A stretch of DNA of 62,269 nucleotides, taken from positions 1 through 62,269 of the forward strand of contig NZ_JAUSLE010000059.1 of the NCBI RefSeq assembly GCF_030646845.1. Reading direction: 5' to 3'. Position 1 is the first letter of the stretch; each line of letters starts with the position of its first letter. The DNA comes from Rhodoferax sp. (lineage in GTDB: Bacteria > Pseudomonadota > Gammaproteobacteria > Burkholderiales > Burkholderiaceae_C). The notes below the pieces were generated by a model. It searched no databases. It saw only the letters and a list, made by a program, of their open reading frames with translations, and was not told the DNA's origin. Shown here piece by piece: positions 17,536 to 25,774 of this stretch. Both the position numbers and the translations under genes were made by a program.

Positions 17536-17567
17536 ACGTTGCACGAATGGCAATAACGTTGCACGAA
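17536..17567 (-). promoter_or_regulatory. Candidate RcoM operator: twin direct repeats upstream of coxM
   Basis: ACGTTGCACGAA occurs twice (17536-17547 and 17556-17567) with an exact 20-bp period, about two helical turns, starting 92 bp upstream of the coxM start. LytTR-domain regulators bind direct repeats on one face of the helix, and rcoM, which has such a domain, is the next gene upstream. Binding is inferred. Confidence 0.65.
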
Positions 17568-17614
17568 CGATAAGCGGGAGCCGCAGAACCCATAAGCCCG
17601 AGGCCCGCCATGCG

Positions 17615-18421
17615 TCAGGTTCCTGGCTTGACCGGAATGGCGTCTCCCAGCCCGAGCTGCTCCATCAATAGCGGCGCACTCGCGCGTGACACCGGAATCT
17701 CCACCGGCGCCGATCCCATCATGCGCAGTGTCATGCGGCCGTCGTTGCGCACGATCTCGTCGACGTGGGACAGGTTGACGATGTAGCTGCGGTGCACCCG
17801 CAGGAACAGCTGCGGATCGAGCCGGCTCTCCAGGTCCCCAATGTTGAGGTTGCAGAACTGGCTGCCCTGTCCGGTGTGAACCCAGGTGTAGTGCCCTTCG
17901 GAACGGATGAACGAGACACTGGGCACATCCACCAGCAGCACGCGGTTTTGTTTGATGGTGGGTATCTTGCGCAATTGCCGCTTGTCGCCGCCTTCGCGCG
18001 CGCCACGGGCGGTCGTGCCAACTTCTGTCTCATGGCTCACCACCTCGGTGATGTCATAGAAGACCAGGGTATACCCGGTGGTTGCACCCTGCGCATCCCC
18101 GATTTTGGACACCTTGATCAGCAGCATCCGATCAGGAATGTTGATCATCATGGCCATGGGCGGTGCGTTGTTCACCGGGCACTCGGCCTGACCCAGCAGG
18201 AACTTGACTTTGGTCTGTGCCGCCTCCGGATGGAACGAGGTCACGATCTTGCCAAAGGGCATCTTGTCCTGCAGCGGCAGGCTGCGCCGCGCGTAGTCGT
18301 TCATCCCCATCACCCGCAACTCAAGGTCCAGATGAACGACACCGACGTCAAATCGTTCCAGCAGATAAAGCCATGAACTCGAAGGCGGGGCGGAAGGGGA
18401 ACCGATGGGGCAAGTTTTCAT
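17615..18421 (-). CDS. rcoM: RcoM-type CO-sensing transcription factor (heme PAS plus LytTR)
   Basis: Single-component CO sensor as described in Burkholderia xenovorans: an N-terminal heme-binding PAS domain and a C-terminal LytTR DNA-binding domain. Numbered from the ATG at 18421, the conserved stretch FHPEAAQTKVKFLL gives the proximal heme ligand His64; the segment CPVNNAPPMAMMINIPDR gives Cys81 and Met91, matching His74, the ferric ligand Cys94 and the CO-displaceable Met104 of the characterised protein. LytTR occupies about 165-262 (VHRSYIVNLSHVDEI). 268 residues. Start choice is uncertain because no clear ribosome site precedes 18421 and an in-frame ATG exists at 18514. It lies directly upstream of coxM, its expected target. 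Confidence 0.92.
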   Translation of the reverse strand: MKTCPIGSPSAPPSSSWLYLLERFDVGVVHLDLELRVMGMNDYARRSLPLQDKMPFGKIVTSFHPEAAQTKVKFLLGQAECPVNNAPPMAMMINIPDRMLLIKVSKIGDAQGATTGYTLVFYDITEVVSHETEVGTTARGAREGGDKRQLRKIPTIKQNRVLLVDVPSVSFIRSEGHYTWVHTGQGSQFCNLNIGDLESRLDPQLFLRVHRSYIVNLSHVDEIVRNDGRMTLRMMGSAPVEIPVSRASAPLLMEQLGLGDAIPVKPGT

Positions 18422-18681
18422 CAAAAAAGTGCTCGTGAGATTAAGTGCGATTCGCTGCGGGCGCCTTCGTGCCGGAATACGGACGCTCATGCATTTCAGG
18501 CGCGCTTCGTTCATGGGTCGCGCAGTCCCGTGGACCCGCCGCTAGAGTCGCATGCCTGAACTGGTCGGTTTGTGAAGAAAAAGCTCACCCGGCTCTTGCG
18601 CGTCTGCCGCCGAATTTTGCGGTCGCAAGGTCCAGGTGAATATGGGGTTTGCCCTAATGAATCATTTTTTCGTTTGTTAAT

Positions 18682-19392
18682 GTGAATAGAACGATTGCCA
18701 TGAATGCCCCTCCCCACTGGCTGGCCCGCGGCATCGGTTCTGCCGCCCTGACACCCGCCGTATTGATTTTGCTGGTGGGGCTCACGCTGTGGGCGGTCGG
18801 ACAATCCGGTGCGGTCGGCACCCAGAGTCACCAGACCGTTGTCATCCTTCTGACGCTGGCTGCGGTCGCCGCGGGCTGTGCCGCCCTGGCCTGGATACGT
18901 CCCCAGCGCGCCGGGCTGTCGCCCCCGCATGTCATGCTGTCGCTCGGGTTTGGCGGCATGCTGCTGGGCCTGCTGTACGACTTCTATGACGCGGGCCCCG
19001 CCCGGCTGGACAGCCTGTGTGCCCAGTCCGCGAACCTGGGCTTCATGGACAGCCTGCAACTTCACCTTGAATTCCTGCCCGGCATGCACGCGGGCATGCT
19101 GGTCGGCGGACTGCTGGCGATCCCCAGCCTGCGGTTGCTGAGGGCCCATTGCGGTCGCTACCTGTGCTCGCTCTTTGCCCAGAACCTGATGTGTTCCAGC
19201 TGGATGCTGGTGGGCATGACCGCCGGTGCCTTGTGGCTGTCGCGCTGGCAACTTGCTGCGGGTACCAGCACACTGCCGGGCATGCTGGGCGGCATGTTCG
19301 TCGGCATGACTTGGGGTATGGTGATCAGTGTGGCGCTGTACCGCGGCTTCTTCACCCTGCGCAACCGCGCCCAGACTAAAAAGGCGGCGTAA
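18682..19392 (+). CDS. Met/His-rich polytopic membrane protein of unknown function next to cox
   Basis: I do not recognise the family. 236 residues with about six hydrophobic segments (near 20-40, 52-71, 82-100, 133-150, 163-186 and 199-220). Between and within the later segments are clustered potential metal ligands: LHLEFLPGMHAGML (127-140), NLMCSSWMLVGM (168-179) and GMLGGMFVGMTWGM (200-213). It overlaps the start of the XdhC/CoxI-type gene by one base and is divergent from rcoM, so it probably belongs to the CO locus. Copper or other metal handling for the Mo-Cu site is a guess from ligand content and position. GTG at 18682 or ATG at 18700 could be the start; neither has a clear ribosome site. 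Confidence 0.6.
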   Translation: MNRTIAMNAPPHWLARGIGSAALTPAVLILLVGLTLWAVGQSGAVGTQSHQTVVILLTLAAVAAGCAALAWIRPQRAGLSPPHVMLSLGFGGMLLGLLYDFYDAGPARLDSLCAQSANLGFMDSLQLHLEFLPGMHAGMLVGGLLAIPSLRLLRAHCGRYLCSLFAQNLMCSSWMLVGMTAGALWLSRWQLAAGTSTLPGMLGGMFVGMTWGMVISVALYRGFFTLRNRAQTKKAA

Positions 19393-20417
19393 TGGAAAGT
19401 CTTGATCTCCGCGTGCTGGCCGATGCCTTGGCCTGGCGCACGGCCGGCCACGCGGTCACGCTGGTCACCGTGGTGCAAACCTGGGGCAGCGCGCCGCGCC
19501 CGCCGGGCGCCCTGCTGGCGGTGCGCGATGACGGCGTGGTCAGCGGTTCCGTCTCGGGTGGCTGCGTCGAAGACGACCTGATTGCCCGCACCAAGGCCGG
19601 CTTTAAGGCGACCGATCGTGATACGTCCGCATTGCGCAAACCCGCCATGATCGTCTACGGCGTCAGCCAGGAAGAAGCCGCCCGCTTCGGCCTGCCCTGT
19701 GGCGGCACCCTGCGCCTGGTGCAGGAGCCGCTGCTCGACACCGCCTGGGTGACGCAACTGCTGGCCCGCACGGCAGACCACCAGCTGGTGGCGCGCACCC
19801 TCACCCTGGCCAGCGGCGCCGTGCAACTCTCCAGCGCCGTGCGCGGCCAGACCATGGCCTTTGACGGCGCCACGCTGAGCACCGTGTTTGGCCCCAAATG
19901 GCGCCTGCTGCTGATTGGCGCCGGCCAGCTGTCGCAGGCCGTGGCGCAGATCGCGCTCATGCTCGACTTTGAAGTGCTGGTGTGCGACCCGCGCGAAGAA
20001 TACGCCGCCACCCTGATGGCGGGCCTGCCGGGAATGGCGGACATCCGCCGGGTGGAGGGCATGCCGGATGACGTCGTGCGCGAGATGGCGCCCGATGCCC
20101 ACACGGCCATCGTGGCCCTCACGCACGACCCCAAGCTCGACGACATGGCTTTGCTCGAAGCGCTCAAGTCCCATGCGTTTTACGTCGGCGCCTTGGGCTC
20201 GCGCCGCAACCAGGACGCGCGCAAGCGGCGCCTGGCCGAGCACTTTGACCTGAGCCACGAAGAGCTGGAGCGCCTGCACGGCCCGGTCGGACTGGCACTG
20301 GGTGCCAAAACGCCGGCCGAGATCGCGGTGTCCATCGTGGCCGAGATCGTGCAGGTCAAAAACGCAGTGGCCGGCGCTGCGGCCGCGCTGACCACGGCGG
20401 GCTGTGTCCTGACCTGA
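19392..20417 (+). CDS. XdhC/CoxI-family molybdoenzyme maturation factor
   Basis: 341-residue protein of the XdhC/CoxI/CoxF family, which binds and protects molybdenum cofactor and supports its sulfuration before insertion into xanthine-oxidase-type enzymes. The N-terminal part has GSAPRPPGALLAV (32-44) and GSVSGGCVEDD (52-62), and GLPCGG (100-105) is conserved. The C-terminal Rossmann domain starts near 173 (LLLIGAGQLSQAVAQ). Located beside the CO dehydrogenase operon and coupled to the membrane gene before it, it is most likely the CoxI/CoxF counterpart. Confidence 0.88.
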   Translation: MESLDLRVLADALAWRTAGHAVTLVTVVQTWGSAPRPPGALLAVRDDGVVSGSVSGGCVEDDLIARTKAGFKATDRDTSALRKPAMIVYGVSQEEAARFGLPCGGTLRLVQEPLLDTAWVTQLLARTADHQLVARTLTLASGAVQLSSAVRGQTMAFDGATLSTVFGPKWRLLLIGAGQLSQAVAQIALMLDFEVLVCDPREEYAATLMAGLPGMADIRRVEGMPDDVVREMAPDAHTAIVALTHDPKLDDMALLEALKSHAFYVGALGSRRNQDARKRRLAEHFDLSHEELERLHGPVGLALGAKTPAEIAVSIVAEIVQVKNAVAGAAAALTTAGCVLT

Positions 20418-20502
20418 CGCAGAGCCACGGCGCAGCCCCGCGCTGCGGCGCCGTCGTGCCGCGATTGGCGTGACAATAGCGGCCACAAAGGAGCGCTCCA
20501 TC

Positions 20503-21081
20503 ATGGGACAACGACTGACACAAATTGCCACCCGCACCGGCGACAACGGCACCACGGGGCTGGGCGACAACACGCGGGTATCCAAGAACAGCCTGCGCGT
20601 GCACGCCATGGGCGACGTGGACGAGCTCAATTCCAACATCGGCGTCTTGCTGTGCGAAGTCATGCCCGAGAGCGTGCGCTTACTTTTGGTGGAAATCCAG
20701 CACCAGCTGTTCAACCTCGGTGGCGAGTTGTCCATTCCCGGTTTCGAGCTGCTCAAGCCGGAGGCCGTGCTGGCGCTGGACGTCGCACTGGCCGAGCACA
20801 ATGCCGCACTGCCGCGCTTGCAGGAGTTCATCCTGCCCGCCGGCAGCCGCGCCGCATCCTTGGCCCATGTCTGCCGCACTGTGGCGCGCCGCGCCGAACG
20901 TGCGGTGGTGGCGCTGGAAGGCCAGGAGGCACTGAAAGACACGCCGCGTCAGTACCTGAATCGCCTGAGTGACCTGATGTTTGTGCTGGCGCGCGTGCTC
21001 AACCGCTACCGCACCGACGGCACGGCAGGTGATGACGTGTACTGGAAGAGTGAGAAGCTGGCGCAAGCCGCTTCGGAATAA
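20503..21081 (+). CDS. PduO-type ATP:cob(I)alamin adenosyltransferase
   Basis: Transfers the adenosyl group of ATP to cob(I)alamin to make coenzyme B12. N-terminal TRTGDNGTTGLGD (9-21) is the PduO-type ATP-binding loop, and RRAERAVVAL near residue 130 carries the conserved Arg region. 192 residues from the ATG at 20503, which has AAGGAG about ten bases upstream; an in-frame upstream ATG is rejected on that basis. It stands alone; no B12-dependent enzyme lies in the window. Confidence 0.93.
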   Translation: MGQRLTQIATRTGDNGTTGLGDNTRVSKNSLRVHAMGDVDELNSNIGVLLCEVMPESVRLLLVEIQHQLFNLGGELSIPGFELLKPEAVLALDVALAEHNAALPRLQEFILPAGSRAASLAHVCRTVARRAERAVVALEGQEALKDTPRQYLNRLSDLMFVLARVLNRYRTDGTAGDDVYWKSEKLAQAASE

Positions 21082-21095
21082 CGAACCGACGCAAT

Positions 21096-21155
21096 TGCTA
21101 TTAAATAGATAGCATGTGGCGCTTATTCGACGGGGGCTAGGGCCCGATTTGATGC
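21096..21155 (+). repeat. Interspersed ~60-bp repeat, copy 3
   Basis: TGCTATTAAATAGATAGC, then a variable middle, then GGGGGCTAGGGCCCGATTTG and ATGC, between two convergent genes. It is the closest match to the copy inside the acetoacetyl-CoA synthetase gene: both ends agree nearly base for base. Confidence 0.85.
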
Positions 21156-21578
21156 CTAACGGGGCGTCAGCATCGCCATCGTGATGCGCGACACGCAGGT
21201 CAGTTCGCCGCTGTCGTTGCGCATCTCGATCTGCCAGACTTGCGTGGTACGGCCGATATGCACCGGGCGTGCGGTACCGGTGACCCAGCCGCTGCTCACG
21301 CCCTTGAGGTGATTGGCGTTGATGTCCAGTCCGACGGCGCCATGACCCTCGGGACTGGCATAGGCGGCGCCGCAGGAACCCAGCGTCTCGGCCAGCACCA
21401 CGCTCACGCCGCCGTGCAGCAGGCCGTAGGGCTGTACGGTGCGTTTGTCCACCGGCACGCGGGCCCGGATGAAGTCGTCGCCCACCTCCAGAAACTCAAT
21501 GCCTAAATGGGAGGTCGCTGTGTTGAGGCTGATCGTGGTGAGCTCGTCCACAGAGATTGGTTTTTTCCAGATGCGCAT
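21156..21578 (-). CDS. Hotdog-fold thioesterase (PaaI/MenI type)
   Basis: Short acyl-CoA thioesterase of the hotdog superfamily. Family motif LLHGGVSVVLAETLGSCGA contains the helix-start Gly-Gly and catalytic acid Glu; GLDINANHLKGV follows. The start MRIWKKPISVDEL (21578, 140 residues) matches the family better than the ATG 39 bases upstream. The substrate cannot be assigned from sequence. Its neighbours do not suggest a pathway. Confidence 0.85.
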   Translation of the reverse strand: MRIWKKPISVDELTTISLNTATSHLGIEFLEVGDDFIRARVPVDKRTVQPYGLLHGGVSVVLAETLGSCGAAYASPEGHGAVGLDINANHLKGVSSGWVTGTARPVHIGRTTQVWQIEMRNDSGELTCVSRITMAMLTPR

Positions 21579-21687
21579 CAAGGTTCCAGGCAGATTCGTT
21601 GGTGGAACTATAAACAAAACCGGATGCCCTCCCTTGTCAAACAGGTGTCACCAGCTGTTGGTTTCATGGCAAGCGCCAGGCCGATTT

Positions 21688-23022
21688 TCAGTTGCCGAGG
21701 GCGGGGAGGATTTCTCCCTGGCTCTGACCAAAGCCGATGCGGGCATGGCCGGGTTTCTCGCACCAGCCCTTCAGGATGACCGCGTCGCCGTCGTGCAGAA
21801 AGCCGCGCTGCTCGCCGTCGTCCAGGATCACCGGTTTGCGGCCGCCTTCGGTCAGCTCAATCAGCGCGCCGGCCTCCTGCGCGGTGGGGCCGGAGATGGT
21901 GCCGCTGCCCAGCAAGTCGCCCGGCTGCAGGTTGCAGCCGCCCATGGTGTGGTGCGTCACCATTTGCGCCACCGACCAGTACTGGTGCCGGAAGCTGGTA
22001 TGCGACAGACGGGCCGCACCCAGACCCCGCGCGCGCTGTTGTGCCGTTTCCAGCCAGACTTCCAGCTGAATATCAATGGCGCCCTGTGCCCGGTTGCCCT
22101 TCGATTCCAGATAGGCCAGCGGCTGCGGGTCGCCGGGCGGGCGGCTCCAGGGTTGGCGGTAGGGCGCAAGCGCCTCCAGCGTCACAATCCAGGGCGAAAT
22201 GGTGGTGGCAAAGTTCTTGCCCAGGAAGGGACCCAGTGGCGCCATCTCCCAGAACTGGATGTCCCGTGCTGACCAGTCATTGAGCAGGCAGATGCCAAAG
22301 ACGTGGGGCTCGGCCTGGTCCAGTGCAATCGGTTCGCCCTGCGCATTGCCCTGGCCGATGTAGATGCCCAGCTCCAGTTCATAGTCCAGGCGTGCGCAGG
22401 GGCCGTACACCGGCGCGCTGGCGCCAGGCGGCATGGCCTGGCCCATGGGCCGGCGAAACATCTGGCCACTGACACCGATGCTGGAGGCGCGGCCGTGATA
22501 GGCAATCGGCACCCACTGGAAGTTCGGCGTGATGGGCTCATCCGGGCGGAACATCTTGCCGATGTTGAGCGCGTGGTGAATCGACGTGTAGAAATCGGTG
22601 TAGTCGCCAATGCGGGTCGGCACCGCGTATTCCACCGTGCCTTGCGGCACCAGGCAGGCGCGCACGGCCGCCACCGACGTGGCGGACGCGGTGCTTTGCA
22701 GCAGCGCAAACAGGGCGTGGCGCAGCGCCTGCCAGGCCGCCGGTCCCATGGCCAGGAAGTCGTTGAGCACGGACTGCGTGCATTGGCCGGCTGCCTTGGC
22801 CGCCAGCCCCTCCAGGCAATCGGCACGGTTCAAGGCGGCGAGGTCAATCACCTGGTCGCCAATGGCGACGCCACCGCGAAAGGCTTCGTTGCTGCCAGTG
22901 CGGCGAAACACCGAGAACGGCAGGTTCTGGACGGGGAAGTCACAGCCGGCGGCATTGGCCGATTCAAGCCAGCTCGTGGCCGTGACATCGTGGGTGTGGT
23001 TGAGTTGCATCGTCGGGCTCAT
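21688..23022 (-). CDS. fahA: Fumarylacetoacetase (FAH)
   Basis: Full-length two-domain fumarylacetoacetate hydrolase, last step of tyrosine/homogentisate breakdown (fumarate plus acetoacetate). The N-terminal FAH domain includes LPFSVFR and the catalytic domain has DFYTSIHHALNIGKMFRP, then YELELGIYIG and NDWSARDIQFWE with PLGPFLGKNF. The acidic metal ligands and the catalytic His in these motifs appear intact. 444 residues. It is the last gene of an apparent TetR-TRAP-cyclase-FAH operon, six bases after the cyclase, and no homogentisate dioxygenase lies nearby, so a related 2,4-diketo acid could be the true substrate. Confidence 0.88.
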   Translation of the reverse strand: MSPTMQLNHTHDVTATSWLESANAAGCDFPVQNLPFSVFRRTGSNEAFRGGVAIGDQVIDLAALNRADCLEGLAAKAAGQCTQSVLNDFLAMGPAAWQALRHALFALLQSTASATSVAAVRACLVPQGTVEYAVPTRIGDYTDFYTSIHHALNIGKMFRPDEPITPNFQWVPIAYHGRASSIGVSGQMFRRPMGQAMPPGASAPVYGPCARLDYELELGIYIGQGNAQGEPIALDQAEPHVFGICLLNDWSARDIQFWEMAPLGPFLGKNFATTISPWIVTLEALAPYRQPWSRPPGDPQPLAYLESKGNRAQGAIDIQLEVWLETAQQRARGLGAARLSHTSFRHQYWSVAQMVTHHTMGGCNLQPGDLLGSGTISGPTAQEAGALIELTEGGRKPVILDDGEQRGFLHDGDAVILKGWCEKPGHARIGFGQSQGEILPALGN

Positions 23023-23028
23023 GGGGTT

Positions 23029-23832
23029 TCAGGCGGCGTTCAGCCGGTCATCGAAGATGGCCACGGCGCGGGTCCAGCCGGCCGATGCGCCGCGAATCTT
23101 GTGCGGGAAGCAGGAGATGTAAAAGCCGGTGGCCGGCAGGGATTCAAGGTTGTGCAGCTTCTCAAGATGGCAGTAGCCAATGTCGCGCCCGGCCTTGTGG
23201 CCTTCCCAGATCAGCGAGGCGTCATGGGTTTCGCCGTATTTCTTGGCCGTGTGCACAAAGGGCGCGTCCCAGCTCCAGGCGTCGGTGCCGGTCAGGCGCA
23301 CGCCGCGCTCCAGCAGGTACATGGTGGCTTCATAGCCCATGCCGCAGCCGGACGACACGTAGTCCGGCTCGCCGTAGCGCGCACCGGCACGCGTGTTGAC
23401 CACCACAATCTCCAGTGGCGAGATGGTGTGCCCGATGCGCTTGAGCTCGGCCTCCACATCCGCGGCGGTCACCACATAGCCGTCAGGCAACTGGCTGAAG
23501 TCAAGCTTCACGCCGGGCTGGAAACACCATTCCAGCGGCACCTCGTCGATGGCAATTGCGCGCTCCTGGTGCCCCAGCGCCTTGTTCATGGTGCTGTGAA
23601 AGTGGTAGGGCGCGTCCAGGTGGGTGCCGTTGTGGGTCGACAGGGCCACCCGCTCGACCGCCCAGCCCTCGCCATCGGGCAGGTCTTCTTTCTTGAGGCC
23701 GGGGAAGAAGGGCTCGATCTGCTCGAAGGTGTTTTCGTGCGTGAAGTACTCGATCTTGGGCGCAAAGGCCGGTGGATCGCTCAGCACATCGTTTTCAAGG
23801 TAGATCGACAGATCAACAAATTTGCGTGTCAT
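23029..23832 (-). CDS. Cyclase-family (kynurenine formamidase/isatin hydrolase-like) metal hydrolase
   Basis: 267-residue member of the cyclase/arylformamidase family (Pfam cyclase). The metal-binding motif HNGTHLDAPYH (67-77) has His67, His71, Asp73 and His77, the typical HxGTHxDxPxH set. Family members hydrolyse cyclic or aryl amides such as isatin or N-formylkynurenine. The substrate here is not decided. It sits between a TRAP transporter and fumarylacetoacetase with short gaps, suggesting import and hydrolysis of one organic acid or amide. Confidence 0.82.
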   Translation of the reverse strand: MTRKFVDLSIYLENDVLSDPPAFAPKIEYFTHENTFEQIEPFFPGLKKEDLPDGEGWAVERVALSTHNGTHLDAPYHFHSTMNKALGHQERAIAIDEVPLEWCFQPGVKLDFSQLPDGYVVTAADVEAELKRIGHTISPLEIVVVNTRAGARYGEPDYVSSGCGMGYEATMYLLERGVRLTGTDAWSWDAPFVHTAKKYGETHDASLIWEGHKAGRDIGYCHLEKLHNLESLPATGFYISCFPHKIRGASAGWTRAVAIFDDRLNAA

Positions 23833-23857
23833 GGATTGCTCCGCTTTCTCTTGGGAA

Positions 23858-25180
23858 TTATTTAAGCAGCACCAGGCTGATCTGGGGAAACGCCATCAGC
23901 AGCGCCAGCACCGCCAGCATGGTGAGCGTGAAGGGCGCCGTGCCGCGGAAGATGTCGCCCAGCCGGATATCGAGCGTGTTGCCCAGCGTGCTTTTGATGA
24001 CGTAGACACTGAGGCCGAAGGGGGGCGTCAGCAGGCCGATCTCCACCGCCACCACCGTGATCACGCCGAACCAGATCAGGTTCAAGCCAAACTGCTGCGC
24101 GATCGGCAGCATCAGCGGCAGCACGATCAGCAGGATGGATGACGAGTCGATGATGGTGCCCAGCAGAATGATGATGACCACATAGATCAGCAGGAACGCC
24201 ACCACGCCGAAGCCGGCCACCGACATCCATTCCAGCAGGGCCTGAGGTGTGCCGCTCATGGCCAGCATACGGGTGTAGATGTTGGCGCAGATGATCAGGA
24301 AGCTCACCGAGACGGTGACGTGGCCGGTCTCGGTCAAAACCCCCCAGAAGCTGCGCAGTGTGAGCTTGCGCCGGACCACGGCGATCAACAACGCCATCAG
24401 CGCGCCCACGGCCCCGGCCTCGGTGGCGGTGAACAGGCCGGCGTAGATGCCGCCCAGGATGGAGCCGATCAGCAGCACGATAGGGACGATCTTGAGCAGC
24501 ATCTCGCTCACCGGCATCAGCGCGTCGTCTTCCACGGCCTGCGGCGTGCCGTCCCGGTACACCATATCCGGGCGCAGGTGGGCCATCGCGACGATGACCA
24601 CGGCGAAAGCCACCGCCAGCAGCAGGCCGGGCACGATGCCGGCGGTGAAGAGGTCGCCCACCGACTGGTCGGCCAGGAAGCCGTAGAGGATCATCAGCAA
24701 GCTGGGTGGAATCAGCATGCCCAGCACCGATGAGCCTGCCACCACGCCGACCGCAAATTTGGGCTGATAGCCAAAGCGCAGCATCTGCGGCACGGCCACC
24801 CGGGTGAACACCGCCGCCGAGGCGATGGAAATCCCGGTGATCGCCGCAAACACCGCGTTGGCGGCCACCGTGGCCACGCCCAGCCCGCCACGGATGCGCC
24901 GGAACGCCTGGTTGGCCACGTCAAACGCATCCTTCCCGATGTCGGCATACGCGACCAGAAAGCCGGTGAGCACGAACAGCGGCACCACGCCGAAGATGTG
25001 GCTGGCAATGGAGTCGCTCACCGCCTGCGCGAGCAGGTTGGCGGCGACGCCCGCGTCATCACGGATGAGCCACACCCCGACGAAGCTGATCAGGCCCAGC
25101 GTGATGGAGACATGCAGGCCGGCGTAGATGAACACCAGCATCAGCACCAGCGAGCCCAGGGCAATCGTCACACTGCTCAT
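23858..25180 (-). CDS. TRAP transporter large membrane subunit DctM
   Basis: Large transport subunit of a tripartite ATP-independent periplasmic transporter, moving organic acids with a sodium gradient. About 440 residues of nearly continuous membrane helices; typical features include GSSVLGMLIPPSLLMILYG and, near the C-terminus, LTPPFGLSVYVIKS. The start MSSVTIALG at 25180 overlaps the DctQ stop (ATGA), so an upstream in-frame ATG is rejected. It belongs to the dctP-dctQ-dctM set. Confidence 0.93.
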   Translation of the reverse strand: MSSVTIALGSLVLMLVFIYAGLHVSITLGLISFVGVWLIRDDAGVAANLLAQAVSDSIASHIFGVVPLFVLTGFLVAYADIGKDAFDVANQAFRRIRGGLGVATVAANAVFAAITGISIASAAVFTRVAVPQMLRFGYQPKFAVGVVAGSSVLGMLIPPSLLMILYGFLADQSVGDLFTAGIVPGLLLAVAFAVVIVAMAHLRPDMVYRDGTPQAVEDDALMPVSEMLLKIVPIVLLIGSILGGIYAGLFTATEAGAVGALMALLIAVVRRKLTLRSFWGVLTETGHVTVSVSFLIICANIYTRMLAMSGTPQALLEWMSVAGFGVVAFLLIYVVIIILLGTIIDSSSILLIVLPLMLPIAQQFGLNLIWFGVITVVAVEIGLLTPPFGLSVYVIKSTLGNTLDIRLGDIFRGTAPFTLTMLAVLALLMAFPQISLVLLK

Positions 25181-25773
25181 GAACGGCCTCCGGTGGTGCG
25201 GCGGCTGGCCATGCGGCGCAGGTCCAGCCAGGCCAGCATCAGAAAACACAGCGCCGTGACCGCCAGGCCCAGCAGCGTGATCAGCCGCACCGGCCACACC
25301 GGTGCCTGGAAGTCGCCGATTGCGCCCACGTATTCGCGGATGCGGATCGACTCGACCAGAGGCTCCCAACTCGCCGCGAGAATGACAAGCATCAGCGCCA
25401 GGCCCACCAGGTGGTACAGCGCGTGCAGCGCATCGGTCAGGGCGGGGCGGGTGTGCTTGAGCCGGTCCAGCAGAATGTCGGCACGCGTGAAGCGGCCGCT
25501 GCGCAGGGTGTCACCCAGCTGCAGGAACACGATGCCCACGATGGACAGCGACACCAGCTCGGTGACGCCGCGCACCGGCACACCCAGCAGGTTGCGGCCG
25601 AACACGTCCAGGTTGATCAGCACCATCAGCGCCAGGATCCACAGGGTTCCCAGTGCGTTCATGCCGCTGACCAGATGGTGCAGGCCAAACGGCAGCGCCG
25701 TGCCGTAGGAGTCGGACGCGATCGCGCCTGCGGCAGGCGCGGCGTGGGCTTGCCGTTGCGCGGCTTGGGTCAC
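25177..25773 (-). CDS. TRAP transporter small membrane subunit DctQ
   Basis: 198-residue four-helix DctQ subunit that supports DctM. Hydrophobic segments lie near 36-55, 75-95, 118-137 and 158-180, with VFGRNLLGVPVRGVTELVSL as the family core. It overlaps the DctM start by four bases and lies one base after dctP, so the three are translated together. Confidence 0.9.
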   Translation of the reverse strand: MTQAAQRQAHAAPAAGAIASDSYGTALPFGLHHLVSGMNALGTLWILALMVLINLDVFGRNLLGVPVRGVTELVSLSIVGIVFLQLGDTLRSGRFTRADILLDRLKHTRPALTDALHALYHLVGLALMLVILAASWEPLVESIRIREYVGAIGDFQAPVWPVRLITLLGLAVTALCFLMLAWLDLRRMASRRTTGGRS

Positions 25774-25774
25774 C

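Noticed and set aside
20418..20502. GC-rich hairpin after the XdhC-type gene as terminator
   Set aside because: Imperfect stem and no U-tract; too weak to list.
22303..23865. Long open frame opposite fumarylacetoacetase and cyclase genes
   Set aside because: Spans two genes and their gap on the other strand and has no domain features.
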